From assembly GCF_002101675.1 (NCBI RefSeq), contig NZ_LQOY01000019.1, positions 1 to 64,000 of the forward strand: a stretch of DNA of 64,000 bases. The letters run 5' to 3'. Within the stretch, counting starts at the first letter, position 1; each line of letters opens with the position of its first letter. This stretch comes from Mycobacterium gordonae. Lineage in GTDB: Bacteria > Actinomycetota > Actinomycetes > Mycobacteriales > Mycobacteriaceae. The position numbers and the translations under genes are program-made. The notes below the pieces were generated by a model. It ran no database searches, was not told the DNA's origin, and saw only the letters and a list, made by a program, of their open reading frames with translations. Below are positions 52,099 through 61,433 of the stretch, one piece after another.

Positions 52099-53754
52099 AT
52101 GACACTGCTCGCCGCGCAGCCGCAGCTGATCACGGCAGCCACGGTCCAAGTGGCCGCAATCGGCACGGCGATCAGCGACGTCGGGGCGCTGGTGGCCGGT
52201 CCCACCACCGAACTGGCCGCCGCGGCGGCCGACGAGGTGTCGGTGGCCGCCGCGGAGTTGTTCGGCGCATACGCCCGCGAATCGCAGGCACTCCTGGCGC
52301 AGGCGGCGGCCTTCGGTGACCGATTCGCCGCCGCGCTGACCGCCGCCGCGGGCGCCTACCTCGACGCCGAGGCAGCCAACGACGCCGCGGTGGCGGGCTT
52401 GTTCACCGGACTTCCGGCCGGCGGCGCGGGCCAGGCGCCGGGCGGACCCGCCACGCCGTTGCTGGGCCAGCCGTTGGTGGCGCTGATCATGGGCGGCACC
52501 GGCGACCCGAACCCGCCGAGCAGCTACGTCGACGCCGTCAGCAAGCTCTACATCAGGCAGGTCGGTGCCAGCCCACAGGTGTTGTTCACACCCGAGCAGC
52601 TGTACCCGCTGACCGGCGTCAGAAGCCTGCCGTTCGACACCTCGGTACAGCAGGGCGTGGCCATTCTGCACGACGCGATCCTGCAGCAACTCGGCGACGG
52701 TAACCACGTCACCGTCTTCGGCTATTCCCAGAGCGCGGAGATCGCCTCGCTGGAGATGCGGCAGCTCGCCGCGCTGGGCGCAGGTGCCCCGAGCCCGGCC
52801 GATCTGGACTTCGTGCTGATCGGTAACCCGATGAACCCCAACGGCGGCCTGCTGCAACGCTTCGTCGGATTGAGCCTGCCGTCGGTCGGATTGACCATGT
52901 ACGGGGCGACACCGGACAACCTGTACCCGACCACCATCTACACCCGCGAATACGACGGGCTGGCCGACTTTCCGCGGTATCCGCTCAACATCGTCGCCGA
53001 CCTGAACGCCTTCTTCGGCATCGGCGCGGTGCACTTCGGCTACCCGCATCTGACGACCGAGCAGGTCGACTCGGCAGTCACGCTGGGTACCGAGGGCCCG
53101 ACGATGACCACCTACAAGATGATTCCGACCCCGAATCTGCCGCTGTTGGATCCGGTGCGCGCGATTCCGGTACTCGGCAAACCACTGGCCGACCTGCTCC
53201 AGCCTGATCTGCGGGTCATCGTCAACCTCGGCTACGGCGATCCGGCCTACGGCTGGTCCACGACCGCGGCCAACGTGCCCACCCCGTTCGGGCTGTTTCC
53301 GGAGGTGAGTCCGGGTGTGGTTCTCCATGCCCTGGCGGTGGGCGCACAGCAGGGGGTGCATGACTTCGTGGCGGATTTGCGTGGCATCGTCTTCAGTCCG
53401 TCCCCGCCCACCCCGCTGTGGCCCGACCTGTTGCCCGCGCTGCTCGGGCCGCCGCCGGCCCCGGTGGCGCCAACGCCGATGAACGTCGTCAACACCGTGG
53501 CGAAGATCATCTCGACCGACTACGCGGTCTTGCTTCCGACCGCCGACATCCTCACCGCCGTCACGCTGAGCCTGCCGGCGTACGACGCCGGCTTGTTCGT
53601 CAGCGGGATCGAGCACGGCAGCCTGATCAATGCGATCGGTGACCCGATCGCGGCAAACACCGCAATGCTGACGATGGCGGGTCTGATGGAAGTGCTCACC
53701 ATCGTGGAAGCGGGCTATTTGAACCTCACGGATATCCAGAGCCTGCTGCCCTGA
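52099..53754 (+). CDS. PE family protein with PE-PPE hydrolase domain
   Basis: 551 residues. The PE domain (1-95) begins MTLLAAQPQLITAATVQVAA and has the export signal YLDAE. From about residue 120 is the PE-PPE domain (alpha/beta hydrolase): VTVFGYSQSAEIASLEMRQ near residue 205 carries the Gly-x-Ser-x-Ser nucleophile motif. The acid and His would come later in the domain (for example GYGDPAYGW near residue 375). Such proteins are surface-exposed esterases or lipases. ATG 52099 has GGAGG 12 bases upstream. It stands between ptkA and cobC, which are close neighbours in H37Rv. Confidence 0.92.
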   Translation: MTLLAAQPQLITAATVQVAAIGTAISDVGALVAGPTTELAAAAADEVSVAAAELFGAYARESQALLAQAAAFGDRFAAALTAAAGAYLDAEAANDAAVAGLFTGLPAGGAGQAPGGPATPLLGQPLVALIMGGTGDPNPPSSYVDAVSKLYIRQVGASPQVLFTPEQLYPLTGVRSLPFDTSVQQGVAILHDAILQQLGDGNHVTVFGYSQSAEIASLEMRQLAALGAGAPSPADLDFVLIGNPMNPNGGLLQRFVGLSLPSVGLTMYGATPDNLYPTTIYTREYDGLADFPRYPLNIVADLNAFFGIGAVHFGYPHLTTEQVDSAVTLGTEGPTMTTYKMIPTPNLPLLDPVRAIPVLGKPLADLLQPDLRVIVNLGYGDPAYGWSTTAANVPTPFGLFPEVSPGVVLHALAVGAQQGVHDFVADLRGIVFSPSPPTPLWPDLLPALLGPPPAPVAPTPMNVVNTVAKIISTDYAVLLPTADILTAVTLSLPAYDAGLFVSGIEHGSLINAIGDPIAANTAMLTMAGLMEVLTIVEAGYLNLTDIQSLLP

Positions 53755-53808
53755 TGTCAACCGGTGGTCGTCGATGGCGCCACAGCCGAGCGCACTAGTG
53801 TTTCTGTG

Positions 53809-54879
53809 ATGGCAGGCCTTGATCCGAGCGCGTCGAGTCGTGTTGCCCACGCGCGTTATCACGGTGATCAGGACGTCATGCCCGGCATGCTGGACTTCGC
53901 CGTCAACGTCCGTCGCCCCCATCCGCCGTCCTGGCTGGTGCAGCAGTTGAACGCGCGGTTACCGGACCTGGCCCGCTACCCGAGTACCGCCGACGTCGCC
54001 ACGGCACAAGACGCGGTGGCCTTGCGGCACCGTCGCGCGCGTAACGAGGTGTTGCCGCTGGCCGGCGCGGCGGAGGGTTTCGCGTTGCTGAGCAATCTGC
54101 ATCCACGCCTCGCGGCGATCATCGCGCCTTCGTTCACCGAACCCGAGGCGGTGCTGAGCGCGGCCGGGATTGCGGTGCACCACGTCGTCCTGCCACCCCC
54201 GTTCACCCTGGATGCGGTGCTGGGAGCCGACGGGGTGCCCGACGAGGCGGACCTGGTGGTGATCGGGAACCCGACCAATCCGACCTCGGTGTTGCATACT
54301 CGCGAGCAGCTGCTGGCGCTGCGCCGGCCCGGACGGATCCTCGTGGTCGACGAGGCGTTCGCCGACTCGATACCCGGCGAGCCGCACTCGCTGGCGGGTG
54401 ACGCCCTGCCGGACGTGCTGGTGCTGCGCAGCCTGACCAAGACATGGGGGCTGGCCGGGTTGCGGGTGGGCTACGCCCTGGCGGCGCCGGCTTTGCTGGC
54501 CCGGTTGACCGCGCAGCGCGCGCACTGGCCGGTGGGCACCCTGCAACTGACCGCCATCGCCGCCTGTTGCACCCCGCAGGCCGTCGCGGAGGCGGCGGCG
54601 GACGCGGCCCGGTCGGTGGGGTTGCGCGAGGCCATGGTTGCGGGTTTGGAATCGGTGGGACTCGAGGTGGTCGACGGCCGCGCCCCCTTCGTGCTGTTCC
54701 GCAGCCCCGATGCTGAGGCAATCCGGAACAGGTTGCGCGACAACGCTATTGCGGTGAGGCGCTGCGATACCTTCGTCGGCCTGCAGGAGTGCTATCTGCG
54801 CGCCGCGGTGCGACCCGAGTGGCCGGAACTGGTCTCGTCGATCGCGCTGGCGGGTGCGCACGGCGGGAGCCGGCGATGA
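53809..54879 (+). CDS. cobC: L-threonine-phosphate decarboxylase-like aminotransferase CobC
   Basis: 356 residues, class I/II PLP-dependent aminotransferase fold. [16 protein letters not shown] near residue 145, [14 protein letters not shown] near residue 180 and [19 protein letters not shown] near residue 207 with the PLP lysine in SLTKTWG. It corresponds to H37Rv Rv2231c and fits cobalamin nucleotide-loop synthesis with cobD. ATG 53809 ([10 protein letters not shown]) is used. The stop overlaps the next ATG (ATGA), so the run cobC-NIF3-zinc ribbon-RNase H/CobC is one operon. Confidence 0.9.
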   Translation: MAGLDPSASSRVAHARYHGDQDVMPGMLDFAVNVRRPHPPSWLVQQLNARLPDLARYPSTADVATAQDAVALRHRRARNEVLPLAGAAEGFALLSNLHPRLAAIIAPSFTEPEAVLSAAGIAVHHVVLPPPFTLDAVLGADGVPDEADLVVIGNPTNPTSVLHTREQLLALRRPGRILVVDEAFADSIPGEPHSLAGDALPDVLVLRSLTKTWGLAGLRVGYALAAPALLARLTAQRAHWPVGTLQLTAIAACCTPQAVAEAAADAARSVGLREAMVAGLESVGLEVVDGRAPFVLFRSPDAEAIRNRLRDNAIAVRRCDTFVGLQECYLRAAVRPEWPELVSSIALAGAHGGSRR

Positions 54880-55997
54880 GCGTGCGGCTCGCCGACGTCA
54901 TCGAGGTGCTGGACGCCGCGTACCCCCCGCGGTTGGCCGAGTCGTGGGATTCGGTGGGCCTGGTGTGCGGTGACCCCGCGGACGCGGTCGAATCGGTCAC
55001 GATCGCGGTCGACGCGACAGCCGAGGTGGTCGACCAAGTGCCCGATAACGGGCTGCTGCTGGCCCATCACCCGTTGCTGTTGCGTGGCGTCGACACGGTC
55101 GCCGCCAGCACCCCCAAGGGGGCGCTGATCCACCGGCTGATTCGCTCCGGCCGCTCGCTGTTCACCGCCCACACCAACGCAGACTCGGCGGCACCGGGGG
55201 TGTCCGACGCGCTGGCGGAGACGCTCGGCCTGACCGTCGAGGCCGTGCTGGACAGCTCGCCGAGTGTTTCCGATCTGGACAAGTGGGTCGTCTACGTCCC
55301 GGTGGAGAACGCGGAAGCCGTGCGGGACGCGGTCTTTGCCGCCGGTGCCGGACACATCGGCGACTACTCGCACTGCAGCTGGAGCGTCAAGGGCACCGGC
55401 CAGTTCCTGCCGCACGAGGGCGCCGCTCCGGCGATAGGCAGTGTCGGCGCCGTCGAGCAGGTCCCCGAGGACCGGGTCGAGGTCATCGCGCCCGCCCGGG
55501 CGCGGGCCTCGGTACTGGCGGCGATGCGTGCCGCGCATCCCTACGAAGAGCCGGCATTCGACATCCTCGCGCTGCAGCCGCCCCCGCCCGGAACCGGGCT
55601 GGGCCGCATCGGCGCACTGCCGGCGCCCGAGCCGTTGCGGGACTTCGTCGCCCGGGTCAGCGCGGCCCTGCCGCAGACGTCCTGGGGGGTGCGCGCCGCG
55701 GGCGACCCCGACTTGCCGGTGTCGCGGGTGGCGGTGTGCGGCGGAGCGGGGGACTCGTTCTTGGGTGCGGTAGCCGCGGCGGACGTGCAGGCTTACGTCA
55801 CCTCCGACCTGCGGCACCATCCCGCCGACGAGCATCGCCGGGCCTCACCGGTGGCGTTGATCGACGTCGCCCACTGGGCCAGCGAATTCCCGTGGTGCGC
55901 ACAGGCGGCCGATGTACTGCGGTCCCGATTCGGATCGCTGCCCGTGCGGGTATCCACCGTCCGCACCGACCCGTGGAACCTGAGAACACAGTGCTGA
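54876..55997 (+). CDS. NIF3/DUF34 family metal-binding protein
   Basis: 373 residues, YbgI/NIF3 type (annotated GTP cyclohydrolase 1 type 2). The metal ligands are seen: [13 protein letters not shown] near residue 65 with the His pair, [14 protein letters not shown] near residue 100 with His, Asp and later [14 protein letters not shown] then a late H-x-x-x-E-x(W) region [11 protein letters not shown] near residue 330. The middle domain ([20 protein letters not shown]) is the CutA-like insert. H37Rv Rv2230c. Function unsettled; possibly metal or coenzyme homeostasis. ATG 54876. Confidence 0.9.
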   Translation: MSVRLADVIEVLDAAYPPRLAESWDSVGLVCGDPADAVESVTIAVDATAEVVDQVPDNGLLLAHHPLLLRGVDTVAASTPKGALIHRLIRSGRSLFTAHTNADSAAPGVSDALAETLGLTVEAVLDSSPSVSDLDKWVVYVPVENAEAVRDAVFAAGAGHIGDYSHCSWSVKGTGQFLPHEGAAPAIGSVGAVEQVPEDRVEVIAPARARASVLAAMRAAHPYEEPAFDILALQPPPPGTGLGRIGALPAPEPLRDFVARVSAALPQTSWGVRAAGDPDLPVSRVAVCGGAGDSFLGAVAAADVQAYVTSDLRHHPADEHRRASPVALIDVAHWASEFPWCAQAADVLRSRFGSLPVRVSTVRTDPWNLRTQC

Positions 55998-56019
55998 AAA
56001 AGAGACCTGGAGATCAGCG

Positions 56020-56757
56020 ATGAAGGCCGACGTAGCACAGCAGCGTTCGCTACTGGAATTGGCGAAGTTGGATGCTGAGCTGTCCCGGCTCGCGCATCGG
56101 AGCGCGCATCTGGCCGAGCGCGCCGAATACGACCGGGTGCGCGGCGAGCACACCGCCGCCAGCGACCGGCTGAGTGCCGTGCGAATTACGTTGGAAGATC
56201 TGGATGCTCAGATAGCACGCTTTGAGGCCGAGATCGACGCGGTGCGCAAGCGTGAAGACCGCGACCGCTCGTTGCTCAGTTCGGGGGCCACCGACGCCAA
56301 GCATCAGGCCGACCTGCAACACGAACTGGAGACGTTGCAACGCCGCCAGGCCAGCCTCGAGGATTCCCTGCTCGAGGTGATGGAGCGCCGCGAGGAATTG
56401 CAGGCGCAGCAGGCGGTCGAGTCGGGGACCACCGACGCGTTACAGGCCGAACTGGCCACTGCCCAGCAGGCTTTGGACGCCGCACTGGCAGAACTGGAGA
56501 ACACCCGCACCGAGCACGGGTCGCGACGGGAGGCCTTGAGCGCCGGGCTGAACCCCGACCTGTCGGCGCTGTACGAACGGTTGCGCGCCGGGGGAGGGCC
56601 GGGGGCCGGGCAATTGCAGGGACACCGGTGCGGCGCGTGCCGGATCGAGATCGGTCGCGGCGAGTTGGCCCGGATCACTGCCGCGGCTGAGGACGAGGTG
56701 CTGCGGTGCCCGGAGTGTGGCGCGATCTTATTGCGCGTCAAGGACTTTAAGCAATGA
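56020..56757 (+). CDS. Coiled-coil zinc-ribbon protein, Rv2229c/CT398 type
   Basis: 245 residues. Residues 1-170 are a long coiled coil (DRDRSLLSSGATDAKHQADL, QHELETLQRRQASLEDSLLE). The C-terminal zinc ribbon has HRCGACRIEIGRGELARI near residue 205 and RCPECGAILLRV, two Cys-x-x-Cys pairs. Members may bind nucleic acid or sigma-54-type proteins; here its role is unknown. The next gene's ATG overlaps its TGA (ATGA). Confidence 0.9.
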   Translation: MKADVAQQRSLLELAKLDAELSRLAHRSAHLAERAEYDRVRGEHTAASDRLSAVRITLEDLDAQIARFEAEIDAVRKREDRDRSLLSSGATDAKHQADLQHELETLQRRQASLEDSLLEVMERREELQAQQAVESGTTDALQAELATAQQALDAALAELENTRTEHGSRREALSAGLNPDLSALYERLRAGGGPGAGQLQGHRCGACRIEIGRGELARITAAAEDEVLRCPECGAILLRVKDFKQ

Positions 56758-57884
56758 AGGTCGTCGTCGAGGCGGACGGGGGGTCCCGGGGTAACCCGGG
56801 GCCCGCCGGCTATGGAGCGGTGGTGTGGAGCGCGGACCGCCGGACCGTACTGGCCGAGACCAAACAGGCCATCGGACGTGCCACCAACAACGTTGCCGAA
56901 TATCGCGGTCTGATCGCCGGGCTGGATGACGCCTTGACCTTGGGTGCCGGCGAGGTCCAGGTGCTGATGGACTCCAAGCTGGTGATCGAGCAGATGTCCG
57001 GGCGCTGGCGCGTCAAGCACCCCGATCTGGTGGAGTTGCACGCCCAGGCGCGGACGCTCGCGGCGCAGTTTCGCCGGATCAGTTTCTCCTGGATTCCGCG
57101 CGAGCAGAACGCCTACGCCGACCGACTGGCCAACGATGCGATGGACGCTGCGGCCCAGACCGATCGCAGGGTGGACAAGGTCGCGGTGCCGGTCTCCGCC
57201 TCCGCGCGGAAGGCCGCGACCGAGGAGGCCCCGTCCGAGGCCAACAAGGGGCCGGGTTGGACCGGCGCACTGGGCACCCCGACTCGTCTGCTGTTGTTAC
57301 GCCACGGGCAGACCGAGCTTTCGGCGCAGCGCCGCTATTCCGGGCGAGGTAACCCGCCGTTGAATGAAATCGGCTGGCGCCAGGCGGGTTTGGCCGCACG
57401 TTATCTGACCCAGCGTCGCGGTATCGCGGCGGTGATCTCATCGCCACTGCAGCGCGCTTATGACACGGCGACGACGGCGGCGCGCGCGTTAGGCCTGGAT
57501 GTCACCGTCGACGAGGACCTGATCGAGACCGACTTCGGCGCGTGGGAGGGTCTCACCTTCAGCGAGGCTGCCACCCGCGACCCGGAGCTGCACCGCCGCT
57601 GGCTGTACGACACCGGTGCGCTGCCGCCGGGCGGTGAGAGCTTCGACGACGTGCTGCGGCGGGTTCGGCGTGGCCGCGACCGGATCATTGCCGAGTACCC
57701 GGGGGCCAACGTGCTGGTGGTCTCCCACGTCACGCCGATCAAGTTGATGCTGCGGATGGCGCTGGACGCCGGGTCGGGCATTCTGTACCGGCTGCACCTG
57801 GACCTGGCGTCGCTGAGTATTGCCGAGTTCTATCCCGACGGCGCCTCGTCGGTGCGCCTGGTCAATCAGACGGGCTACCTCTGA
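56754..57884 (+). CDS. RNase HI fused to CobC-type phosphatase
   Basis: 376 residues with two domains. RNase HI (1-135): MKVVVEADGGSRGNPGPAGY with the first Asp, NVAEYRGLIAGL with Glu, VLMDSKLVIEQM with Asp, and AYADRLANDAMDAA with the last Asp. Histidine phosphatase (170-376): RLLLLRHGQTELSAQRRYSG, SSPLQRAYDTA, DFGAWEGLTFSEA, and LVVSHVTPIKLML. In H37Rv, Rv2228c has both RNase H and alpha-ribazole phosphatase activity, so it joins DNA-RNA hybrid removal with the cobalamin pathway of cobC and cobD. Overlaps the upstream stop by 4 bases. Confidence 0.94.
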   Translation: MKVVVEADGGSRGNPGPAGYGAVVWSADRRTVLAETKQAIGRATNNVAEYRGLIAGLDDALTLGAGEVQVLMDSKLVIEQMSGRWRVKHPDLVELHAQARTLAAQFRRISFSWIPREQNAYADRLANDAMDAAAQTDRRVDKVAVPVSASARKAATEEAPSEANKGPGWTGALGTPTRLLLLRHGQTELSAQRRYSGRGNPPLNEIGWRQAGLAARYLTQRRGIAAVISSPLQRAYDTATTAARALGLDVTVDEDLIETDFGAWEGLTFSEAATRDPELHRRWLYDTGALPPGGESFDDVLRRVRRGRDRIIAEYPGANVLVVSHVTPIKLMLRMALDAGSGILYRLHLDLASLSIAEFYPDGASSVRLVNQTGYL

Positions 57885-58321
57885 CCGTCGACAACCTCGA
57901 CGCGCGGATACGACTCGACGTAGCACTCGCCGCCCGCGCCCGCGTAGGTGCAGGTCCGGCTCTGTAGGTCGACGTCGTAGTGCACGACGCCTGCCGCCCA
58001 GCACGAGCGGACGAACTGCGGATAGCTGCTGTTGCCAGACTGGTCGGTGCGGAGCGCGGTGACGACGGCATCCCGGTTCCACGACGCCACATCGGTCATG
58101 CCTGGGGCGACAACCGGGTCGTCCTGCATGAGCACCGGCCCGGCGTCGGTCACATAGAGCGTGGTGCCGGAAGGGATCGAGTGGTGGTATCTGCTCACTC
58201 CGGCCTGACGCAGCACCTCGGCGAGGTAGGGGAAGCCGTGGACCGCGGGCCTGACGGCTGCCGCCCGTGCATGGGCGGCCTGAAGATTAGCGATTGCGCT
58301 ACTCACGTTCTGTTGCTCCAA
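57875..58321 (-). CDS. DUF1398 family protein
   Basis: 148 residues from a TTG 58321 start (GTG 58306 is also possible). HGFPYLAEVLRQAGVSRYHH then SIPSGTTLYVTDAGPVLMQD and GVVHYDVDLQSRTCTYAG are typical of the DUF1398 (phage-envelope-like) family, with unknown function. It is divergent from a MarR-type regulator with two operators between them. Its 3' end overlaps the RNase H/CobC gene by 10 bases. Confidence 0.82.
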   Translation of the reverse strand: MEQQNVSSAIANLQAAHARAAAVRPAVHGFPYLAEVLRQAGVSRYHHSIPSGTTLYVTDAGPVLMQDDPVVAPGMTDVASWNRDAVVTALRTDQSGNSSYPQFVRSCWAAGVVHYDVDLQSRTCTYAGAGGECYVESYPRVEVVDGQR

Positions 58322-58328
58322 TCTAAGA

Positions 58329-58363
58329 TGACACCATATTGCTAAAGTGACAACATATTGTCA
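58329..58363. promoter_or_regulatory. Tandem MarR operators
   Basis: TGACAACATATTGTCA at 58348-58363 is a perfect palindrome (TGACAA/TTGTCA arms, CATA centre). TGACACCATATTGCTA at 58329-58344 is a second copy with three changes, 19 bases upstream. Placed between the divergent MarR gene and the DUF1398 gene, they should control both. Confidence 0.75.
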
Positions 58364-58373
58364 AAGGAGCCCG

Positions 58374-58802
58374 ATGGCCGACCACATCGCCCTGCTGGTT
58401 GCCGACATCTACGAAGCGGCCGGTGCGCTGCGCAAGTCCGGAGACGCCGTCGCGAAAACCGAAGGCCAGACCCAGGCCCGCTGGCAGTTGCTCAGTGCGA
58501 TTTCTGACGACGGGACCTCAGTGCCCCGCGCCGCCCGTCGACTCGGGGTTTCTCGCCAGGGCGTGCAGCGCATCGCCAACAACCTGGTCGACGACGGCCT
58601 GGCGCAATGGAAACCCAATCCCGACCACCGCTCTTCGCCGCTGTTGAGGCTGACCGACGCCGGCGAACGGGCCTTGGCCGCCATCACCGCCCGTGCTTCG
58701 GCCGCGCACCGGGCGTTCACCGCCGACATCGCGGCCGAGGACATCCAGGCCGCGCGAAATGTGTTGCAGCGCTTGACAGCTGCGGTCCGCCGGATCGAGT
58801 GA
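58374..58802 (+). CDS. MarR-family transcriptional regulator
   Basis: 142 residues with the winged helix-turn-helix: RWQLLSAISDDGTSVPRAAR, LGVSRQGVQRIANNLVDDG and the wing QWKPNPDHRSSPLLRLTDAG. The N- and C-terminal helices form the dimer. ATG 58374 has an AAAGGAG ribosome site. It likely represses the DUF1398 gene and itself through the two palindromes, in response to a small ligand. Confidence 0.92.
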   Translation: MADHIALLVADIYEAAGALRKSGDAVAKTEGQTQARWQLLSAISDDGTSVPRAARRLGVSRQGVQRIANNLVDDGLAQWKPNPDHRSSPLLRLTDAGERALAAITARASAAHRAFTADIAAEDIQAARNVLQRLTAAVRRIE

Positions 58803-58803
58803 G

Positions 58804-59514
58804 CTAGCTGGCGTCGTGGAAGATCAGGCCCAGCGCATACCGCTCGCCGGAGCGAACGTTCGAGATGCCATGGCGCACCGGTGCGGCCGACCATCCTCGG
58901 CTGGAGGGCACCGGCCGGTCGCGGGTGGTGAAGACGTAGCCGTACCCCTGCGGCAACTGTGTCGCGGTGCCGCGCGATTGCGCCCGGAACCGCTGCTCGA
59001 CGAGCAGGAACTCCCCGCCGGTGTAGTCGACCCCGGGCTCGCTCAGGTTGATCACCACCTGGAGGGGAAAGACCAAGTCACCGTAGAGGTCCTGATGCAG
59101 TGCATTCCAGTCGCCGGCGCCGTAGCGCAACATCAACGCCGTCGAGCGCGTCTGGCCCGCGCTGTGGCAGGTCGTCAGCCACTCGTCGAGGCTGTCCGGC
59201 CACGGAGTGGGCCGGCCCAGCTTGGTCCACCAGTCGCGGGCAATCGGCAGGAGCCGGGGGTAGAGCGCCTGTTTGAGTTGTTCGATCGCCTCGGGATAGG
59301 GAGCGTGGAAGTAGCGGTACTGCCCGGCGCCGTAGCGTTTGGGCGCCATGTTGATCGTCTTGCGGAACAGGCTGTCGTCGGCGTAGAGCGCGCGCAGCCG
59401 GGCCGCCTCGCCGGCCGTCACCAGCCGGGGCAGCATCGCGCCGCCGTAGTCGTTGATCTCGGCGGTGATGGCGTCCCAGTCTCCGGAACCGACGCGGGTG
59501 TCCCACCGGGGCAT
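58804..59514 (-). CDS. 2OG-Fe(II) oxygenase-like protein (Rv2227 type)
   Basis: 236 residues. The double-stranded beta-helix has the iron ligands ALHQDLYGDLVFPLQ near residue 138 (His-x-Asp) and VRHGISNVRSGERYAL near residue 215 (distal His, then Arg for 2-oxoglutarate). GGEFLLVEQRFRAQ is the middle strand. Size and place match H37Rv Rv2227. It probably hydroxylates a small molecule or a protein. ATG 59514. It is convergent with the MarR gene and precedes rnpB on the other strand. Confidence 0.85.
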   Translation of the reverse strand: MPRWDTRVGSGDWDAITAEINDYGGAMLPRLVTAGEAARLRALYADDSLFRKTINMAPKRYGAGQYRYFHAPYPEAIEQLKQALYPRLLPIARDWWTKLGRPTPWPDSLDEWLTTCHSAGQTRSTALMLRYGAGDWNALHQDLYGDLVFPLQVVINLSEPGVDYTGGEFLLVEQRFRAQSRGTATQLPQGYGYVFTTRDRPVPSSRGWSAAPVRHGISNVRSGERYALGLIFHDAS

Positions 59515-59611
59515 TCGGCCGCCCTCCCGTTGTCTCGCGCATCGTCAATCGCGTTGTCCACGATAAAAGACCGGACCTGGCTTGCGCCCTGTTCAGGGGG
59601 TACCGTGTTCG

Positions 59612-60040
<429 letters not shown>

Positions 60041-60080
60041 CTCGCCGACCGGCGTCCGTCAAAGTCTTGGACTAGGGCGG

Positions 60081-61415
60081 CTAACCGCTCTTGCCCTGGT
60101 TGCCGTCGGATCCGTTGGGTCCGTCGTCGCCGATCAACGGCCCCGCTTGCCCGCCCGGGCCGCCCTGCCCACCGTTGCCGCCTGCACCGGTGGAGCTGTT
60201 GCCGCCGTTGCCGCCGGCTCCACCCGGGCCGCCGTTACCGATCGCCCCGGCGGCACCCCCGCTGCCGCCTGGTGCACCATTGCCGCCGAGCCCCGCGACG
60301 CTGTTTCCACCGTTGCCGCCTGCTCCTGCCGGCCCGCCGTTGCCGTAGAACAATCCGGCGAACCCACTGTTTCCGCCGGCCGCTCCGTTGCCACCGCTAC
60401 CGCTGGTGCTGTTGCCGCCGTTGCCGCCGTTTCCTGCCGGTCCGCCGTGGCCGATCAGCAGGCCACCGTTCGCACCGAAACCACCCGTGGCCCCATGCCC
60501 GCCGGTCTGTCCGTTCCCGCCGTTGCCGCCGGCTCCGGCGGGCCCCCCGTTGCCGATCCACCCGGTGTCGCCCCCGTTGCCCCCTGGTGCGCCGTTGCCG
60601 CCAGTGCCATTGGTGGCGTTGCCGCCGTTGCCACCGGCTCCGGCGGGGCCGCCGTTTCCGTACCAGAGTCCGGCATGCCCGCCGTTGCCGCCCGCTGCAC
60701 CGTCGCCACCGCCATTGAGTCCGTTGGCGCCGTTGCCACCGGATCCGGCCGGCCCGCCGTTGCCGATCAAACCGGCGTCACCACCGTTGCCGCCGAAGCC
60801 GGCGATACCGTTGGCGGTGGAAGACCCGCCGGAGCCACCCGCACCGCCATTGCCGAACAGCAGCCCGCCGCGGCCACCGAAACCGCCGGCGCCGGTATCG
60901 GCTCCGGCACCGCCGGGCCCGCCGTTGCCGATCAGCCCGGCAGACCCGCCACGACCGCCTGCCGGGTGTTGGCTGGTGCCAGACCCGCCCGCACCACCGT
61001 TGCCGTATAGCAGGCCTCCGTCGCCGCCGTCCTGGCCCGGTGCTCCGTTGGCCCCGTTGCCGATGAGCGGGCGGCCCAGTAGCGCCCGCGTCTGGGCGTC
61101 CAGCGCGTGCAGGGGGTTCTCGAGGATCGCCCTGCCGATCGACTCCGTGTCGGAATACGATGCGGCACTTGCGCTCAACGCCCGGACGAACTGCACATGG
61201 AACGAGTCCGCTTGGGCGCTGAAGCTCTGATAGCTCTGGCCGAACGACTCGAACAAGGCCGCGACGGCCGCGGAAACCTCGTCAGCACCCGCTGCCGCAA
61301 CTGTCGTGGTCCGTATTGCAGCAGTCGCATTAGCCGCACTGAGCGCCGATGCCAGATCTGTCAGCTGCGTTGCCGCAGCTGACATGATCGCAGGTGCTGC
61401 GCTGACAAACGACAT
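60081..61415 (-). CDS. PE_PGRS family protein
   Basis: 444 residues. The PE domain begins [20 protein letters not shown], has the export signal YSDTE, and continues with [14 protein letters not shown] near residue 123. The PGRS region of about 310 residues is Asn-Gly-Gly rich ([10 protein letters not shown] repeats every about 18-20 residues). The end [13 protein letters not shown] is not repetitive. ATG 61415 has GGAGCGGCGCG upstream. It lies downstream of rnpB on the opposite strand and upstream of the broken efflux pump. Likely an ESX-5 substrate. Confidence 0.93.
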   Translation of the reverse strand: MSFVSAAPAIMSAAATQLTDLASALSAANATAAIRTTTVAAAGADEVSAAVAALFESFGQSYQSFSAQADSFHVQFVRALSASAASYSDTESIGRAILENPLHALDAQTRALLGRPLIGNGANGAPGQDGGDGGLLYGNGGAGGSGTSQHPAGGRGGSAGLIGNGGPGGAGADTGAGGFGGRGGLLFGNGGAGGSGGSSTANGIAGFGGNGGDAGLIGNGGPAGSGGNGANGLNGGGDGAAGGNGGHAGLWYGNGGPAGAGGNGGNATNGTGGNGAPGGNGGDTGWIGNGGPAGAGGNGGNGQTGGHGATGGFGANGGLLIGHGGPAGNGGNGGNSTSGSGGNGAAGGNSGFAGLFYGNGGPAGAGGNGGNSVAGLGGNGAPGGSGGAAGAIGNGGPGGAGGNGGNSSTGAGGNGGQGGPGGQAGPLIGDDGPNGSDGNQGKSG

Positions 61416-61433
61416 CGCGCCGCTCCGGTCAGA

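Noticed and set aside
51975..52208. Extended N-terminus for PtkA
   Set aside because: The frame is open but overlaps the start of the PE-PPE gene and its promoter, and its composition is unlike the disordered extension of H37Rv PtkA. The ATG at 51974 is preferred.
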